A stretch of 55,596 nucleotides of DNA from an uncultured Parolsenella sp. GTDB lineage: Bacteria > Actinomycetota > Coriobacteriia > Coriobacteriales > Atopobiaceae. This document shows positions 41,012 to 50,686 of this stretch, piece after piece; the first letter of the stretch is position 1; each line of letters begins with the position of its first letter. A program made the position numbers and the translations under genes. The stretch covers positions 1 to 55,596 of the forward strand of contig NZ_CAKUIH010000012.1 of NCBI RefSeq assembly GCF_934660935.1, given 5' to 3'. Below the pieces are notes generated by a model. It was not told the DNA's origin, did no database searches, and worked only from the letters and a program-made list of their open reading frames with translations.

Positions 41012-42070
41012 ATGGGCTCGAGGCGGACATACCCTTGCCTCCGTCTCTCGGCCTTCATGCCACTTGCGTGGCTTGCCCTACTTGTTGGGGCACCTCAGGT
41101 GCTTGCGCCGCCGAGTCCGTTTGCCTGCGATGGGCTATCGCTCGCGTTCTCCGCGCTAGTGCCCGCGATGGCCCTGGCTGGGCTTGCGGGATGTATGGTT
41201 CCGCACATCCGCGGGAAGTACGAGTGCGTGCTCGCCGTGGCCGGTGTGTTGGCGATGCTCGCCTACCTGTCTGGTTGCTGGCGGGGAGCGGCTGGATTCT
41301 CATGGGGGAGCGCGAACTCCACTCCGTGCGTCTCCAGTGCTCTGGCGCTGTCCTACGTTGGCTGCTTGTGTGCAGCGCTTGCATCGTTTGCCTGCGGATA
41401 TATGGTTTCCGGTGACGTGGGTGACTTCCCCGCCGGCGAACACGGCGAGCGTGTGTGGACGGTGGGGTGCGCGCTGCTTGCGGCCGCGTTGCTTGGATTG
41501 TCTGCCCGCCTCATGCCCAACTGGACGCTCGTTAGAGTTTCGGCCGCCACTGCTGGGTCGGATGACGAGCTGCTGCTAGGGGCGCTCACGCTGGGCGGAC
41601 TGGGCGATGCGCCGGGGATGCGGCCGCTGAGCTCGGGGGCGCCTTCCTGTGGATTGGCCATGCTGCTGCCGCCGGTCGCCTGGTCCGTTGTGACCCTTGC
41701 CCTTGGAGCTATTGCAACGCGTCTGCGGGCCTGTTCGGCACGTTCAATAATCCGCGGTTACTGCGCGGGGCTATTTCTTGCGTGGCTGCTCAGCTCGCTC
41801 TTTCCCGCGCTTGGTCGTGCCCTGGTCTGGGGTATGTCGGTTCCTTTCGTGCTGCTTGCGCTTGCGTTGGCGGTAATGGCCCTTGGAGTCGCCTCTTCTG
41901 CGCGCAAGGCGGAGGAACGCGATGAGGAAATTGCGGACGCCGGGCGCACCGGAACGGCGTTTAAAGGTTCCGGGCTGTCGCCGCGTGAGTCTGAGGCTCT
42001 GCGGCTTCGCCTGGCGGGGCTCTCCTCTGCCAAGGTTGCCGTTCAAATGGGGATTAGCGCTTCTACGTGA
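41012..42070 (+). CDS. membrane LuxR-type regulator, truncated inside its HTH
   Basis: Membrane-bound transcriptional regulator of a kind abundant in Coriobacteriia: about eight hydrophobic helices (residues 10-293), then a cytoplasmic LuxR helix-turn-helix beginning LSPRESEALRLRLAGLSSAK near residue 322. The frame stops at TGA 42068-42070 after VQMGISAST, in the middle of the HTH and before the recognition helix. The missing part (VRNLQSRALNKLRVASIDEL) is encoded in the -1 frame from 42067. One missing base, a sequencing error, or real frameshifting would each explain it. There is no slippery heptamer, and the -1 frame is only open from 42058. The start at 41012 follows TGGAGTAG, 3 bases after nadE. 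Confidence 0.7.
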   Translation: MGSRRTYPCLRLSAFMPLAWLALLVGAPQVLAPPSPFACDGLSLAFSALVPAMALAGLAGCMVPHIRGKYECVLAVAGVLAMLAYLSGCWRGAAGFSWGSANSTPCVSSALALSYVGCLCAALASFACGYMVSGDVGDFPAGEHGERVWTVGCALLAAALLGLSARLMPNWTLVRVSAATAGSDDELLLGALTLGGLGDAPGMRPLSSGAPSCGLAMLLPPVAWSVVTLALGAIATRLRACSARSIIRGYCAGLFLAWLLSSLFPALGRALVWGMSVPFVLLALALAVMALGVASSARKAEERDEEIADAGRTGTAFKGSGLSPRESEALRLRLAGLSSAKVAVQMGISAST

Positions 42071-42939
42071 GGAATTTGCAGTCGCGTGCGTTAAACAAAC
42101 TGCGCGTTGCGTCGATTGACGAGTTGCGAGCCGGGACGCCCATGGATGAGCCACACCATGTGTGTGACGAGGCCTCTCGCTCGTGGCGCACTCTGCTTCT
42201 CGCGGTGCTTTGCGTTGCCGTAGTGGTGGGCTGGGCGCTCGGCCAAGACTGGGTTACGGATTACGTGGCAGTGATGTTGCTGGGTCTCTGCCTGGCGTTT
42301 TATGGGTTTGTGAGCCCTGGAGATGACGTGTCGCGCACTGCTCTTCGCGTGTTGTCGGCGGTCTGTTTTGTGGGGACGTTACTGGGGCTTATCCCGCTAC
42401 TTGCCCTGGTTCTCACATTGGCCATGGTCGTTGCCCGGCTCGCCGGCTATGAGGTGCGGCACCTGTGCACCCCAGCGCTGGCGTTCTCGTGTCTTGGGCT
42501 GGGAATGCTTCTCGGCGGCTACTCGTCGGGACTCGTGCCTCGTCTGCCGGCGCTTCTCGCGCTCATTTCGAACGATGAGGCCGCTATGGCATGCGCCATG
42601 CTTGCGGGCCTTGTCTCTGGGGTGTACGTAATTGCCGGGGCCGTCTCGCTCTTTCTCTCGGTGAGGGACGAACTTGAGTGGGTGTCAAGTAGTGCCGGGA
42701 TGAGCGCCGATGGGGGACGGAGTCGTAGGCTGTCTGCCTATCTCGTGAGTCGCGGACTCAACGAAACCGAGGTAGATGTGGCAATGCTTCTGATCGCTGG
42801 TTGCGGCGGCGCCGAGATTTGCTCAAAACGCTGCCTCTCTCCCGGCGCCGTCAACTCCGCCCGTCGAACTGCCTATCGCAAACTCGGCATCCACTCCCTC
42901 GCCGAGCTTGTTGACCTGTGTCGGGATGCCGTGAGATGA
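42067..42939 (+). CDS. membrane LuxR-type regulator, second module
   Basis: The frame opens at GTG 42067, overlapping the previous stop (GTGA). Its first 20 or so residues are the second half of the upstream gene's LuxR HTH. It then continues without a stop through MDEPHHVCDEAS (ATG 42141, a plausible independent start) into about six transmembrane helices and a complete C-terminal LuxR-like HTH (RGLNETEVDVAMLL, then SPGAVNSARRTAYRKLGIHS). It is thus either a separate gene starting near 42141, or the back half of one tandem fusion of about 640 residues interrupted by a single-base change at 42067. The ligand and targets are unknown. Confidence 0.7.
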   Translation: MRNLQSRALNKLRVASIDELRAGTPMDEPHHVCDEASRSWRTLLLAVLCVAVVVGWALGQDWVTDYVAVMLLGLCLAFYGFVSPGDDVSRTALRVLSAVCFVGTLLGLIPLLALVLTLAMVVARLAGYEVRHLCTPALAFSCLGLGMLLGGYSSGLVPRLPALLALISNDEAAMACAMLAGLVSGVYVIAGAVSLFLSVRDELEWVSSSAGMSADGGRSRRLSAYLVSRGLNETEVDVAMLLIAGCGGAEICSKRCLSPGAVNSARRTAYRKLGIHSLAELVDLCRDAVR

Positions 42940-42967
42940 AAGCCGCCCGCTGATTGCCGGGCGGCTT
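42940..42967. terminator. bidirectional hairpin between LuxR module and ABC operon
   Basis: AAGCCGCCCG (42940-42949) and CGGGCGGCTT (42958-42967) form a perfect 10-bp stem right after the LuxR stop; a further T follows only on the minus strand. Between 42968 and 43100 there is a short ATG frame near 43027 with a hydrophobic start, which I do not call. Confidence 0.6.
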
Positions 42968-43100
42968 CGGGCTACCAGGTCGCGTAGATGCACTTCAGGC
43001 GATCGACCGTGCCGGGACGGTGCAATCATGAGGGCTGCTAGGGCGGCGGCATGGCTTATTTGGCTCTGCTTAGCATGTTCGCTCCTTCTGTCGGCTCTCT

Positions 43101-43817
43101 TTAGTGCGCTGGCGCGTTTCCTCCCTTCTCGTAAAGCTCGTGGTAGCGAGCGGCGCAGGTGTCGGTGCGGCTTCTTGTGCGGTCGTGAAGCTCAACCTGC
43201 TTGTTGACGATGAAGGCAACGCGGTCGCAGGAAAGGTCAACGTTTGCGAGGTTGTGGCTCGACAGAACGATCGAGCGACCGGTTCGTACGTAGGACCGCA
43301 TGGCTCTTGTGACGGCCCCAACATTGGTGGGGTCAAGCGCACTCATGGGCTCGTCGAAAAGGAGCAGGTCTGCTCCCGTTGCCATGGCGGTGGCAATGGA
43401 GGCGAGCTGCGCCATTCCTTGCGAACACTTTCGGACGGGAAGATCGAGGAACCCCTCAATACCAAGACGGGAGGATAGCTTCGCTGCGTCTACCTGCGAT
43501 CCCCAACAATCTCTGGCAAATTCGATGTTCTGCCGAACGGTGGCACGCAGACTCAGGACGGATGGCGAGGGCAGGTAGAAGGCGACCCCCTTCCATTCGA
43601 CGGCGCTCAGATTGCGTGTGGCCGATGTGTTCCCGGCGTCGATCTTGCATGTGACGTGCCTGCTCCATGGCTCACAGATTGACTCGAGCAGCGTTGTCTT
43701 ACCGCTTCCGTTGGGGGCGACGAGCCCCGTGACGGTGCCGGAGGGTATTTCGATGCTGGCGTTGTCCAGGACAAGCCTGTCTCCGCGTCGTGCACAAAGG
43801 TTGAGGAAGCCAATCAT
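43101..43817 (-). CDS. ABC transporter ATP-binding protein
   Basis: Nucleotide-binding subunit of an ABC transporter, 238 residues. Walker A is VAPNGSGKTT (33-42), the signature is the divergent CSQGMAQLAS (131-140), and Walker B is LLLFDEPMSALDP (151-163), with the H-loop in LSSHNL. It resembles the ATPases of ABC-2-type exporters for antibiotics or lipids. Its ATG overlaps the stop of the permease gene by 4 bases, so the two form one operon, with the permease first. The cargo is unknown. Confidence 0.92.
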   Translation of the reverse strand: MIGFLNLCARRGDRLVLDNASIEIPSGTVTGLVAPNGSGKTTLLESICEPWSRHVTCKIDAGNTSATRNLSAVEWKGVAFYLPSPSVLSLRATVRQNIEFARDCWGSQVDAAKLSSRLGIEGFLDLPVRKCSQGMAQLASIATAMATGADLLLFDEPMSALDPTNVGAVTRAMRSYVRTGRSIVLSSHNLANVDLSCDRVAFIVNKQVELHDRTRSRTDTCAARYHELYEKGGNAPAH

Positions 43818-45013
43818 GAGAATCGCCTCGCTAGCCGCTTTGTTGCCGTGCGCTCACGAGCCATGTCCGCAAAGAGGGCGATGGCCAGGAGGGCGATCGC
43901 GAACAGGAAGAGCGTTGCGAGCCCAAGCTCCCACGTGGTGCCTGGAATCACCCGGATATCAAGCCCGTTTGCATAGACCGGCAGCCCTACGACGCTCCCG
44001 CACGAGATGTATGAGCTGGGAAGATGCCGCGCGACCGCTCTCCATCTTGTCGACTGCGACGTGTAAATGGGAATCAGGGGACAGACGAGCAGCGCGAACG
44101 CAACTCCCAACCCACAGCGTGCTCGGATGGATTCTGCCGCCGCAACGAGCGCGACTACCATGAGCGACGCAAGTGTCATGAGCGCGGTGTCCTGCGCGAG
44201 TACATCCCCGATGGTGCTTGAGCGCACGACCCCATCGGCGATGCTCACTACGGGGTATGCGAAGTCGCCGATGCCATTCCTTATCGCTGCGAGAAGTGCC
44301 GCCGGGAGAAGCGTGGTCGCGAGGCACGCAAGCGACAGAACGGACGCGGCGACAGCACATGCCAGGCGCTTGGATGCTCGCGAGACTGGTGCCATTGAGA
44401 CTAGAGTTCTGCCTCCGAGCCTCCTTTGGGAACCGCTCGTGAGCAGCGCCACCGGCAGCAGCAGAATGATTCCCGGCATGAGGCCCAGTACAAATGCTAG
44501 ATAGTACGTGGCCGGCATCTCTGTCGCGCTGGCGTATACCTCGGGGTTTTCAAGGCCGGCCAATCGATGGATGAGTTCAGAGCGAGCGTACAGACTTGGG
44601 GTCGACTCGGTGTGGCCGAGCTTTGCGCATTCGGTCTCTACGTCGTAATGCTGCGCGTAGGCGATGAAGAACTCCTTGCTCGGATAGGGCGCGTTTGAAG
44701 CGGCCGTGAGCGCTTCGAGCTCGCGTGCGTTGATGTCCTTGAGCGCGTCCGGCGCCGAGTCGTAGGCGCCGCTCCCCATTCCGGTCGACAGGATCTCCAG
44801 GGTCTGGTTGACTTGCTCCTGGCCGATCGCCAGATCGGAGAGCGTTGGATAGCCCACGAGTCCCGGGAGCAAGAAGAGCGCCTGTGCGAGGATGAGCGCG
44901 ACAATGAGCGCCTTGCTGCTCAGGCAATCGCTTAGGGATGTGCGCACCATGGCTACCATCGAGCTTCTGGGCACTTTGGCGCCATTGCGGTCAATGCGGG
45001 TGAGGTTTCTCAT
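43814..45013 (-). CDS. ABC exporter membrane subunit (ABC-2-like)
   Basis: Permease of 399 residues. One N-terminal helix (about 32-52) is followed by a large extracytoplasmic domain (about 55-150). A cluster of five or six helices then fills the C-terminal half (YYLAFVLGLMPGIILLLPVALL, LATLFLFAIALLAIALFAD and others), the layout of ABC-2-type exporters. I start it at ATG 45013, which has AAGGAGCG upstream on the minus strand; the longer frame from 45079 runs through the promoter/operator. Both genes point toward the LuxR modules. A role in export or self-protection is possible but not shown. Confidence 0.8.
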   Translation of the reverse strand: MRNLTRIDRNGAKVPRSSMVAMVRTSLSDCLSSKALIVALILAQALFLLPGLVGYPTLSDLAIGQEQVNQTLEILSTGMGSGAYDSAPDALKDINARELEALTAASNAPYPSKEFFIAYAQHYDVETECAKLGHTESTPSLYARSELIHRLAGLENPEVYASATEMPATYYLAFVLGLMPGIILLLPVALLTSGSQRRLGGRTLVSMAPVSRASKRLACAVAASVLSLACLATTLLPAALLAAIRNGIGDFAYPVVSIADGVVRSSTIGDVLAQDTALMTLASLMVVALVAAAESIRARCGLGVAFALLVCPLIPIYTSQSTRWRAVARHLPSSYISCGSVVGLPVYANGLDIRVIPGTTWELGLATLFLFAIALLAIALFADMARERTATKRLARRFS

Positions 45014-45059
45014 GGCTCGCTCCTTTCGGTCTGCCGGTATCGTCCATCCGAGACGGCGT

Positions 45060-45092
45060 ACTGTCTGTAGACAGTGCATATGAAGTTGTCAG
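45060..45092 (-). promoter_or_regulatory. ABC operon promoter with overlapping operator palindrome
   Basis: On the minus strand CTGACA (45092-45087) and TACAGA (45069-45064) are 17 bases apart. The palindrome ACTGTCT-GT-AGACAGT (45060-45075) covers the -10 box, so a bound repressor would block it. No cognate regulator gene is adjacent apart from the LuxR modules. Confidence 0.45.
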
Positions 45093-45479
45093 CGTGGGCG
45101 TCTACAGCACATCTACCTCGATGTTTGACAAGCAATCCGCGGCTTCTCATCGAACTTCTGCTATGACGCATAAAATGGGCTGAACGAGGCTGACGTGAGG
45201 GGCCCTTAATTCATAAATCGCCCCAAGACAACTACCGTTCGCGGATTTGCCAAATTTGAGCGAAGCGTCGCATTTTCCCTGCATAAAGCCGCTCACGTTC
45301 TTTAGTCGGGCAGCTATCACAAAATCTAAGCGCGTTCGCAGAAGATTTTTTCAATCCGTCTGGTATAAGTCGGATCGTCTGGGTATCATTCTCAACGTTG
45401 GAATTGGCGATGCGTCAATCGCAATCGCACGTTGGATATCCGTGCGCCCAGAGGGGCGCCCAGAAGGAGGTTCTTGGAT
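45093..45479 (+). promoter_or_regulatory. groESL control region without CIRCE
   Basis: A/T-rich, non-coding. An extended -10 TGGTATAAG lies at 45361-45369; no good -35 is visible. I find no TTAGCACTC-N9-GAGTGCTAA (CIRCE) element. A short hairpin GCGCCC/GGGCGC (45444-45459) sits just before the AAGGAGG ribosome binding site of groES. Confidence 0.4.
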
Positions 45480-45773
45480 ATGACGACTCTTAAGCCGCTC
45501 GGTGACCGTGTCCTGGTCAAGCCCGCTCCCAAGGAGGAGAAGACCTCGACCGGCCTCTACATCTCCAGCGGCGCTCAGGAGAAGCCGCAGAAGGGTGAGG
45601 TTGTCGCTGTTGGCGCTGGCAAGGTCACTGATCACGGCGAGCGCATTGCTCCGGATGTCAAGGTCGGCGACGAGGTCTACTTCGGCAAGTTTGGCGGCAG
45701 CGACGTCAAGGTCGATGGCGAGGATTACCTGCTTCTCCGCGCTGACGACATCTACGCCGTCATCGAGGCCTAG
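45480..45773 (+). CDS. groES: co-chaperonin GroES
   Basis: Heptameric lid of the GroEL folding chamber. It has 97 residues, with LKPLGDRVLVKPAPKEEKT at the start, a mobile loop around TSTGLYIS, and GDEVYFGKFGG-type beta-barrel residues. The upstream frame from 45432 is not needed: ATG 45480 follows AGAAGGAGG. groEL begins 91 bases downstream in the same operon. Confidence 0.97.
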   Translation: MTTLKPLGDRVLVKPAPKEEKTSTGLYISSGAQEKPQKGEVVAVGAGKVTDHGERIAPDVKVGDEVYFGKFGGSDVKVDGEDYLLLRADDIYAVIEA

Positions 45774-45864
45774 TTCTTTCGCGGGCAACGCTCGCATTCC
45801 ATGAAACTTCAACCGCGCACCCCAAGACTCGGCGAGGCGCGGTCAACTCGAAAGGAAGCCACCA

Positions 45865-47502
<1,638 letters not shown>

Positions 47503-47531
47503 GCCCGATCGGCGGCTTGTAGTCACCTGAC

Positions 47532-47618
47532 GAAGCCCCGGCCCGGCGTTGCACGCAAACGTCCTCGCGCCTTTGGCGCTGCGGAATGTTTGCTTAGCAA
47601 CACCGGCGCCGGGGCTTC
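47532..47618 (+). terminator. large nested hairpin after groEL
   Basis: GAAGCCCCGGC (47532-47542) pairs with GCCGGGGCTTC (47608-47618). Inside are GGCGTTGC with GCAACACC, GCAAAC with GTTTGC, and CGCGCC-TTT-GGCGC, making one long bulged stem. TGCTGTTT follows. It is the likely groESL terminator. Confidence 0.7.
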
Positions 47619-47776
47619 TGCTGTTTACGCCACCGATGCGTACGGCTTTGGCTGCTTAGCAACACCGGTGCCGGGGCTTCTGCTGTTTACGCCACCGATG
47701 CGTACGGCTTTGGCTGCTTAGCAACACCGGTGCCGGGGCTTCTGCTGTTTACGCTGCCGATGCGTATGGTTTGAGC
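47591..47776. repeat. three 62-bp tandem repeats downstream of groEL
   Basis: Units at 47591-47652, 47653-47714 and 47715-47776 all start TGCTTAGCAACACCGG. Units one and two differ by one base; unit three is diverged near its end. The first unit contains the 3' arm of the groEL terminator hairpin, so the array is a triplication of that half. The units contain no start codon with a ribosome binding site. Confidence 0.9.
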
Positions 47777-47854
47777 TGGCTGCGCTTGGTTGTTTGCTAC
47801 GGCAAGGCGCGGGGTCCCTGCTGCTCGGCAATGCGCATAGATTGAACTGTTGAC

Positions 47855-47889
47855 GCTGAGGATGTCCTTTACGGAGGGGCATCCTCAGC
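47855..47889 (+). other. 10-bp hairpin upstream of the ferredoxin-like gene
   Basis: GCTGAGGATG (47855-47864) and CATCCTCAGC (47880-47889) are perfect complements around a 15-base loop. It may be an operator or leader structure. A -10-like TATGAT lies at about 47900-47905. Confidence 0.45.
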
Positions 47890-47952
47890 TGTTCTTGGGT
47901 ATGATTAAACAGTTGTGCCGCTGGGGAGCGGCGTGGTTGCGAGGGGAGAGAC

Positions 47953-49224
47953 ATGGCCGAGAAGCGCGACCTGCTCGATGAGTTCATCGATATCAAGAAC
48001 GACTGGCAGTCGCTTTCCAATCCAGTCGAAGACATCACGAACGCCCTCGCGGCGAATCCCGAGGAAGTCGAAACGTGGAACCCGTCCGACTACAAGGACC
48101 GCCCCCGCGCCAACGTGAACAGCTGCATCGCCTGCCAGGGCAAGAGCACCAAGCTCTGCCATGCCTGCGCAGACGTCTGCCCGGTCAAGGCGATTGATTT
48201 CTCCGAGGGTTCGATCGAGGTGCTCGACAGCTGCCGTAAGTGCGGCCTCTGCGTGACGGCCTGCCCCGCCGGCTCCTTCACCTCACCCCAGATCAACCCG
48301 CGTCGCCTGTACGAGCGCATCGTGCGTGCCGCTAGCGCCTATGAGCACGCGTATGTCACCTGCACGCGCGCCATCGGTCGCATGCCGCAGGATAACGAGG
48401 TCGTTCTCCCCTGTATCGGTGACGTTCCTGCCGAGGTCTGGTTCGCCATCCTCGCGGACTACAAGAACGTGAGCGTCTACCTGCCCCTCGGCATCTGCGA
48501 CCGTTGCCGCAACACCACGGGCGAGGAGATGCTTGGCACTCAGATCGAACTCGCCGAGCAGCTCTCCGGCAAGGGCATCGGCCTCGAGGTGGACGAGAAG
48601 GACCTCGACTACACCAAGAACCACGATTTCGAGCGCAAGGAGTTCCTCGAGAGCGTCAGCAAGCAGGGCATGGCCGCCATTGGCGCCGCCAACCCGGCAC
48701 TTGCCGCCGCGCGCACCATCAAGCAGAAGCTTGACGAGAACACCCGTCGCATCAACGCCATCACTCACGCGGTCGAGGGTGGCACCGCGCCGGCGCCCAC
48801 CCAACGCCGCCGTGTGCTCACCCAGCGCCGCCAGCTTGTCATGACGACGCTCCAGCGCCACCCCAAGCTTGCCGTCCGCCTTTCTCCGCAGCGTCCCACC
48901 TGCGAGCCCGAGCGCTGCAATCTCTGCGGCGACTGCGTCGACGTTTGCCCCACGCGTGCCTGCGAGCTCGCGGAGAACGGCATCTTCAAGGTCGAGAGCG
49001 CCTACTGCATCGAGTGCGGCGCTTGTCTCAAGGCTTGCGGCGAGCATGCCCTTACCTGGGAGAAATACGCAGGGGCGGAGCTCGTCGTTCCCGATAAGGA
49101 AGAGATCGAGCGCAAGAAGCGTCAGGCCGAGCAAAAGGCCGAGATGGAGAAGCTCAAGAAGCAGGGTATGGCCCAGCTCAGGCGTGGCCTCGACATCCTC
49201 GAGAAGCTCGACACGGATAACTAG
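47953..49224 (+). CDS. 4Fe-4S polyferredoxin-like protein
   Basis: Iron-sulfur protein of 423 residues that I cannot assign to a pathway. Two [4Fe-4S] motifs lie near the N-terminus (CIACQGKSTKLCHACADVCP and CRKCGLCVTACP). A mixed central domain of about 200 residues contains further cysteines (LPCIGDVP, GICDRCRN). Two more clusters lie near the C-terminus (CNLCGDCVDVCP and CIECGACLKACG). A Lys/Glu-rich coiled tail ends the protein. No membrane helix or export signal is seen, so it is probably a cytoplasmic electron carrier. It stands alone, after the groEL repeats and before ychF. The ATG follows GAGGGGAGAG. Confidence 0.85.
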   Translation: MAEKRDLLDEFIDIKNDWQSLSNPVEDITNALAANPEEVETWNPSDYKDRPRANVNSCIACQGKSTKLCHACADVCPVKAIDFSEGSIEVLDSCRKCGLCVTACPAGSFTSPQINPRRLYERIVRAASAYEHAYVTCTRAIGRMPQDNEVVLPCIGDVPAEVWFAILADYKNVSVYLPLGICDRCRNTTGEEMLGTQIELAEQLSGKGIGLEVDEKDLDYTKNHDFERKEFLESVSKQGMAAIGAANPALAAARTIKQKLDENTRRINAITHAVEGGTAPAPTQRRRVLTQRRQLVMTTLQRHPKLAVRLSPQRPTCEPERCNLCGDCVDVCPTRACELAENGIFKVESAYCIECGACLKACGEHALTWEKYAGAELVVPDKEEIERKKRQAEQKAEMEKLKKQGMAQLRRGLDILEKLDTDN

Positions 49225-49307
49225 CACATTCCGGCGCGTGACCCTGCTCCGCACCGAACGACACCAAACCTCGGGGCCTCGCCCCACAAAGCACGGAAGG
49301 ATCAAAC

Positions 49308-50384
49308 GTGGCACTCTCAATCGGCATCGTGGGACTCCCCAACGTCGGCAAGTCGACCCTCTTCACCGCACTCACCAAGAAGGGTGGCCTAGCGGCGAAC
49401 TACCCCTTCGCCACGATTGACCCCAACGTCGGCATCGTCGACGTGCCGGATTCCCGCCTCCGGAAGCTCGCGGACATCGTGCATCCGGGCCGCATCGTGC
49501 CCGCCGCGGTCGAGTTCGTTGACATCGCCGGCCTCGTGAAAGGCGCGAGCGAGGGAGAGGGCCTCGGCAACCAGTTCCTCGCAAACATCCGCGAGACTGA
49601 TGCTATCTGCGAGGTCGTTCGCTACTTCAAGGATCCCAACGTCATGCGCGAGGTTGGCCGCACAGCTGATTTCGTCGATCCGGCGGGCGACGCGGACACC
49701 ATCATGACCGAGCTCATCCTGGCAGACCTCGGCACGCTCGAGAAGCAGCTCCCCAAGCTCGAGAAGGAGTCGAAGCGCGACAAGGAGCTCATGCCCAAGT
49801 TCAATGTGGCCAAGCGTCTCGTTGATTGGCTGAACGAGGGCAACCGTGCCTCAACTATGGAGATGACGGACGAGGAGCGCGTTGCCGCGAAGGGCCTCTT
49901 CCTGCTTACGATGAAGCCGATCCTCTACGTTGCGAACGTCGATGAGGACATGCTTGGCGACGATTTTGCGCCCATCGACGGCGTCACGCCCATCCCCATC
50001 TGCGCGAAGGTCGAGGCCGAGCTTTGCGACCTCGATGCCGAGGAGGCTGCGGAGTATCTTGAGAGCCTCGGCCTCGAGCAACCAGGCCTCGACGTGCTTG
50101 CCCAGGCGGCCTACAAGCTTCTGGGTCTCCAGAGCTACTTCACTGCTGGCGAGATGGAAGTCAAGGCGTGGACGATTCCTGTCGGTGCCAAGGCTCCGCA
50201 GGCCGCTGGTGTCATTCACTCGGATTTCGAGCGCGGCTTCATTAAGGCCGAGGTCGCTAGCTATGAGGACTACGTTACCCTCGGCGGCGAGGCTGGTTGC
50301 AAGGCGGCGGGAAGGCTCCGAATGGAGGGCAAGGACTACGTCGTGGCTGACGGCGACGTGATGCACTTCCGCTTTAACGTTTAG
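49308..50384 (+). CDS. ychF: redox-regulated ATPase YchF (OLA1 family)
   Basis: Universal Obg-family P-loop protein that binds ribosomes and hydrolyses ATP in preference to GTP. It has 358 residues. G1 is GLPNVGKST (9-17), G3 is DIAGLVKGASEGEGLGNQFL, and the specificity motif is NVDE in place of NKxD, the mark of ATP preference. The C-terminal TGS-like domain includes TAGEMEVKAWTI and HFRFNV. The start is GTG with ACGGAAGGATC upstream. It is monocistronic, between the ferredoxin-like gene and two terminator-like structures. Confidence 0.97.
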   Translation: MALSIGIVGLPNVGKSTLFTALTKKGGLAANYPFATIDPNVGIVDVPDSRLRKLADIVHPGRIVPAAVEFVDIAGLVKGASEGEGLGNQFLANIRETDAICEVVRYFKDPNVMREVGRTADFVDPAGDADTIMTELILADLGTLEKQLPKLEKESKRDKELMPKFNVAKRLVDWLNEGNRASTMEMTDEERVAAKGLFLLTMKPILYVANVDEDMLGDDFAPIDGVTPIPICAKVEAELCDLDAEEAAEYLESLGLEQPGLDVLAQAAYKLLGLQSYFTAGEMEVKAWTIPVGAKAPQAAGVIHSDFERGFIKAEVASYEDYVTLGGEAGCKAAGRLRMEGKDYVVADGDVMHFRFNV

Positions 50385-50394
50385 ACCAGACGAC

Positions 50395-50478
50395 GGTTTT
50401 GCCGCCTGGCCTTTCGGAGGGGACAGATTTGCTTCGCAAATCCCCCTTAGCCCCTCTCTCAAGGCCAGGCGACAAAAC
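50395..50478 (+). other. 84-nt nested hairpin after ychF
   Basis: An 18-base arm at 50395-50412 (GTTTTGCCGCCTGGCCTT) pairs with 50461-50478 with one mismatch. Inside, GATTTGC and GCAAATC pair across TTC, flanked by G-rich and C-rich tracts that also pair. It has the look of a REP/BIME-type or structured RNA element, followed by a separate conventional terminator. Confidence 0.7.
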
Positions 50479-50497
50479 CTGTGCGATACGTTGTGGC

Positions 50498-50543
50498 GAA
50501 GCCCGCGGCCGGACACTCGTAGCTCCGGTTGCGGGCTTCTTTT
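50498..50543 (+). terminator. ychF terminator
   Basis: GAAGCCCGC (50498-50506) pairs with GCGGGCTTC (50531-50539), continued by GGCCGG with CCGGTT, followed by TTTT. Confidence 0.85.
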
Positions 50544-50686
50544 AGCCTTTCGCGTCGGGCTACCCAACCCGGGTTGCGAGTTTCTGTTTCCGATGGGTTA
50601 TCTGGCTGGATTTGACTTGCGCTTTGGGAATTGGGTTTCGTGGGGTTGATCGCGGGCCTGTTTGTGCGTGTTTGCGAGTGGGGCGT

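Noticed and set aside
43027..43200. Short ATG frame with a signal-peptide-like start between the LuxR module and ABC genes
   Set aside because: Weak ribosome binding site, and its second half is antisense to the ABC ATPase.
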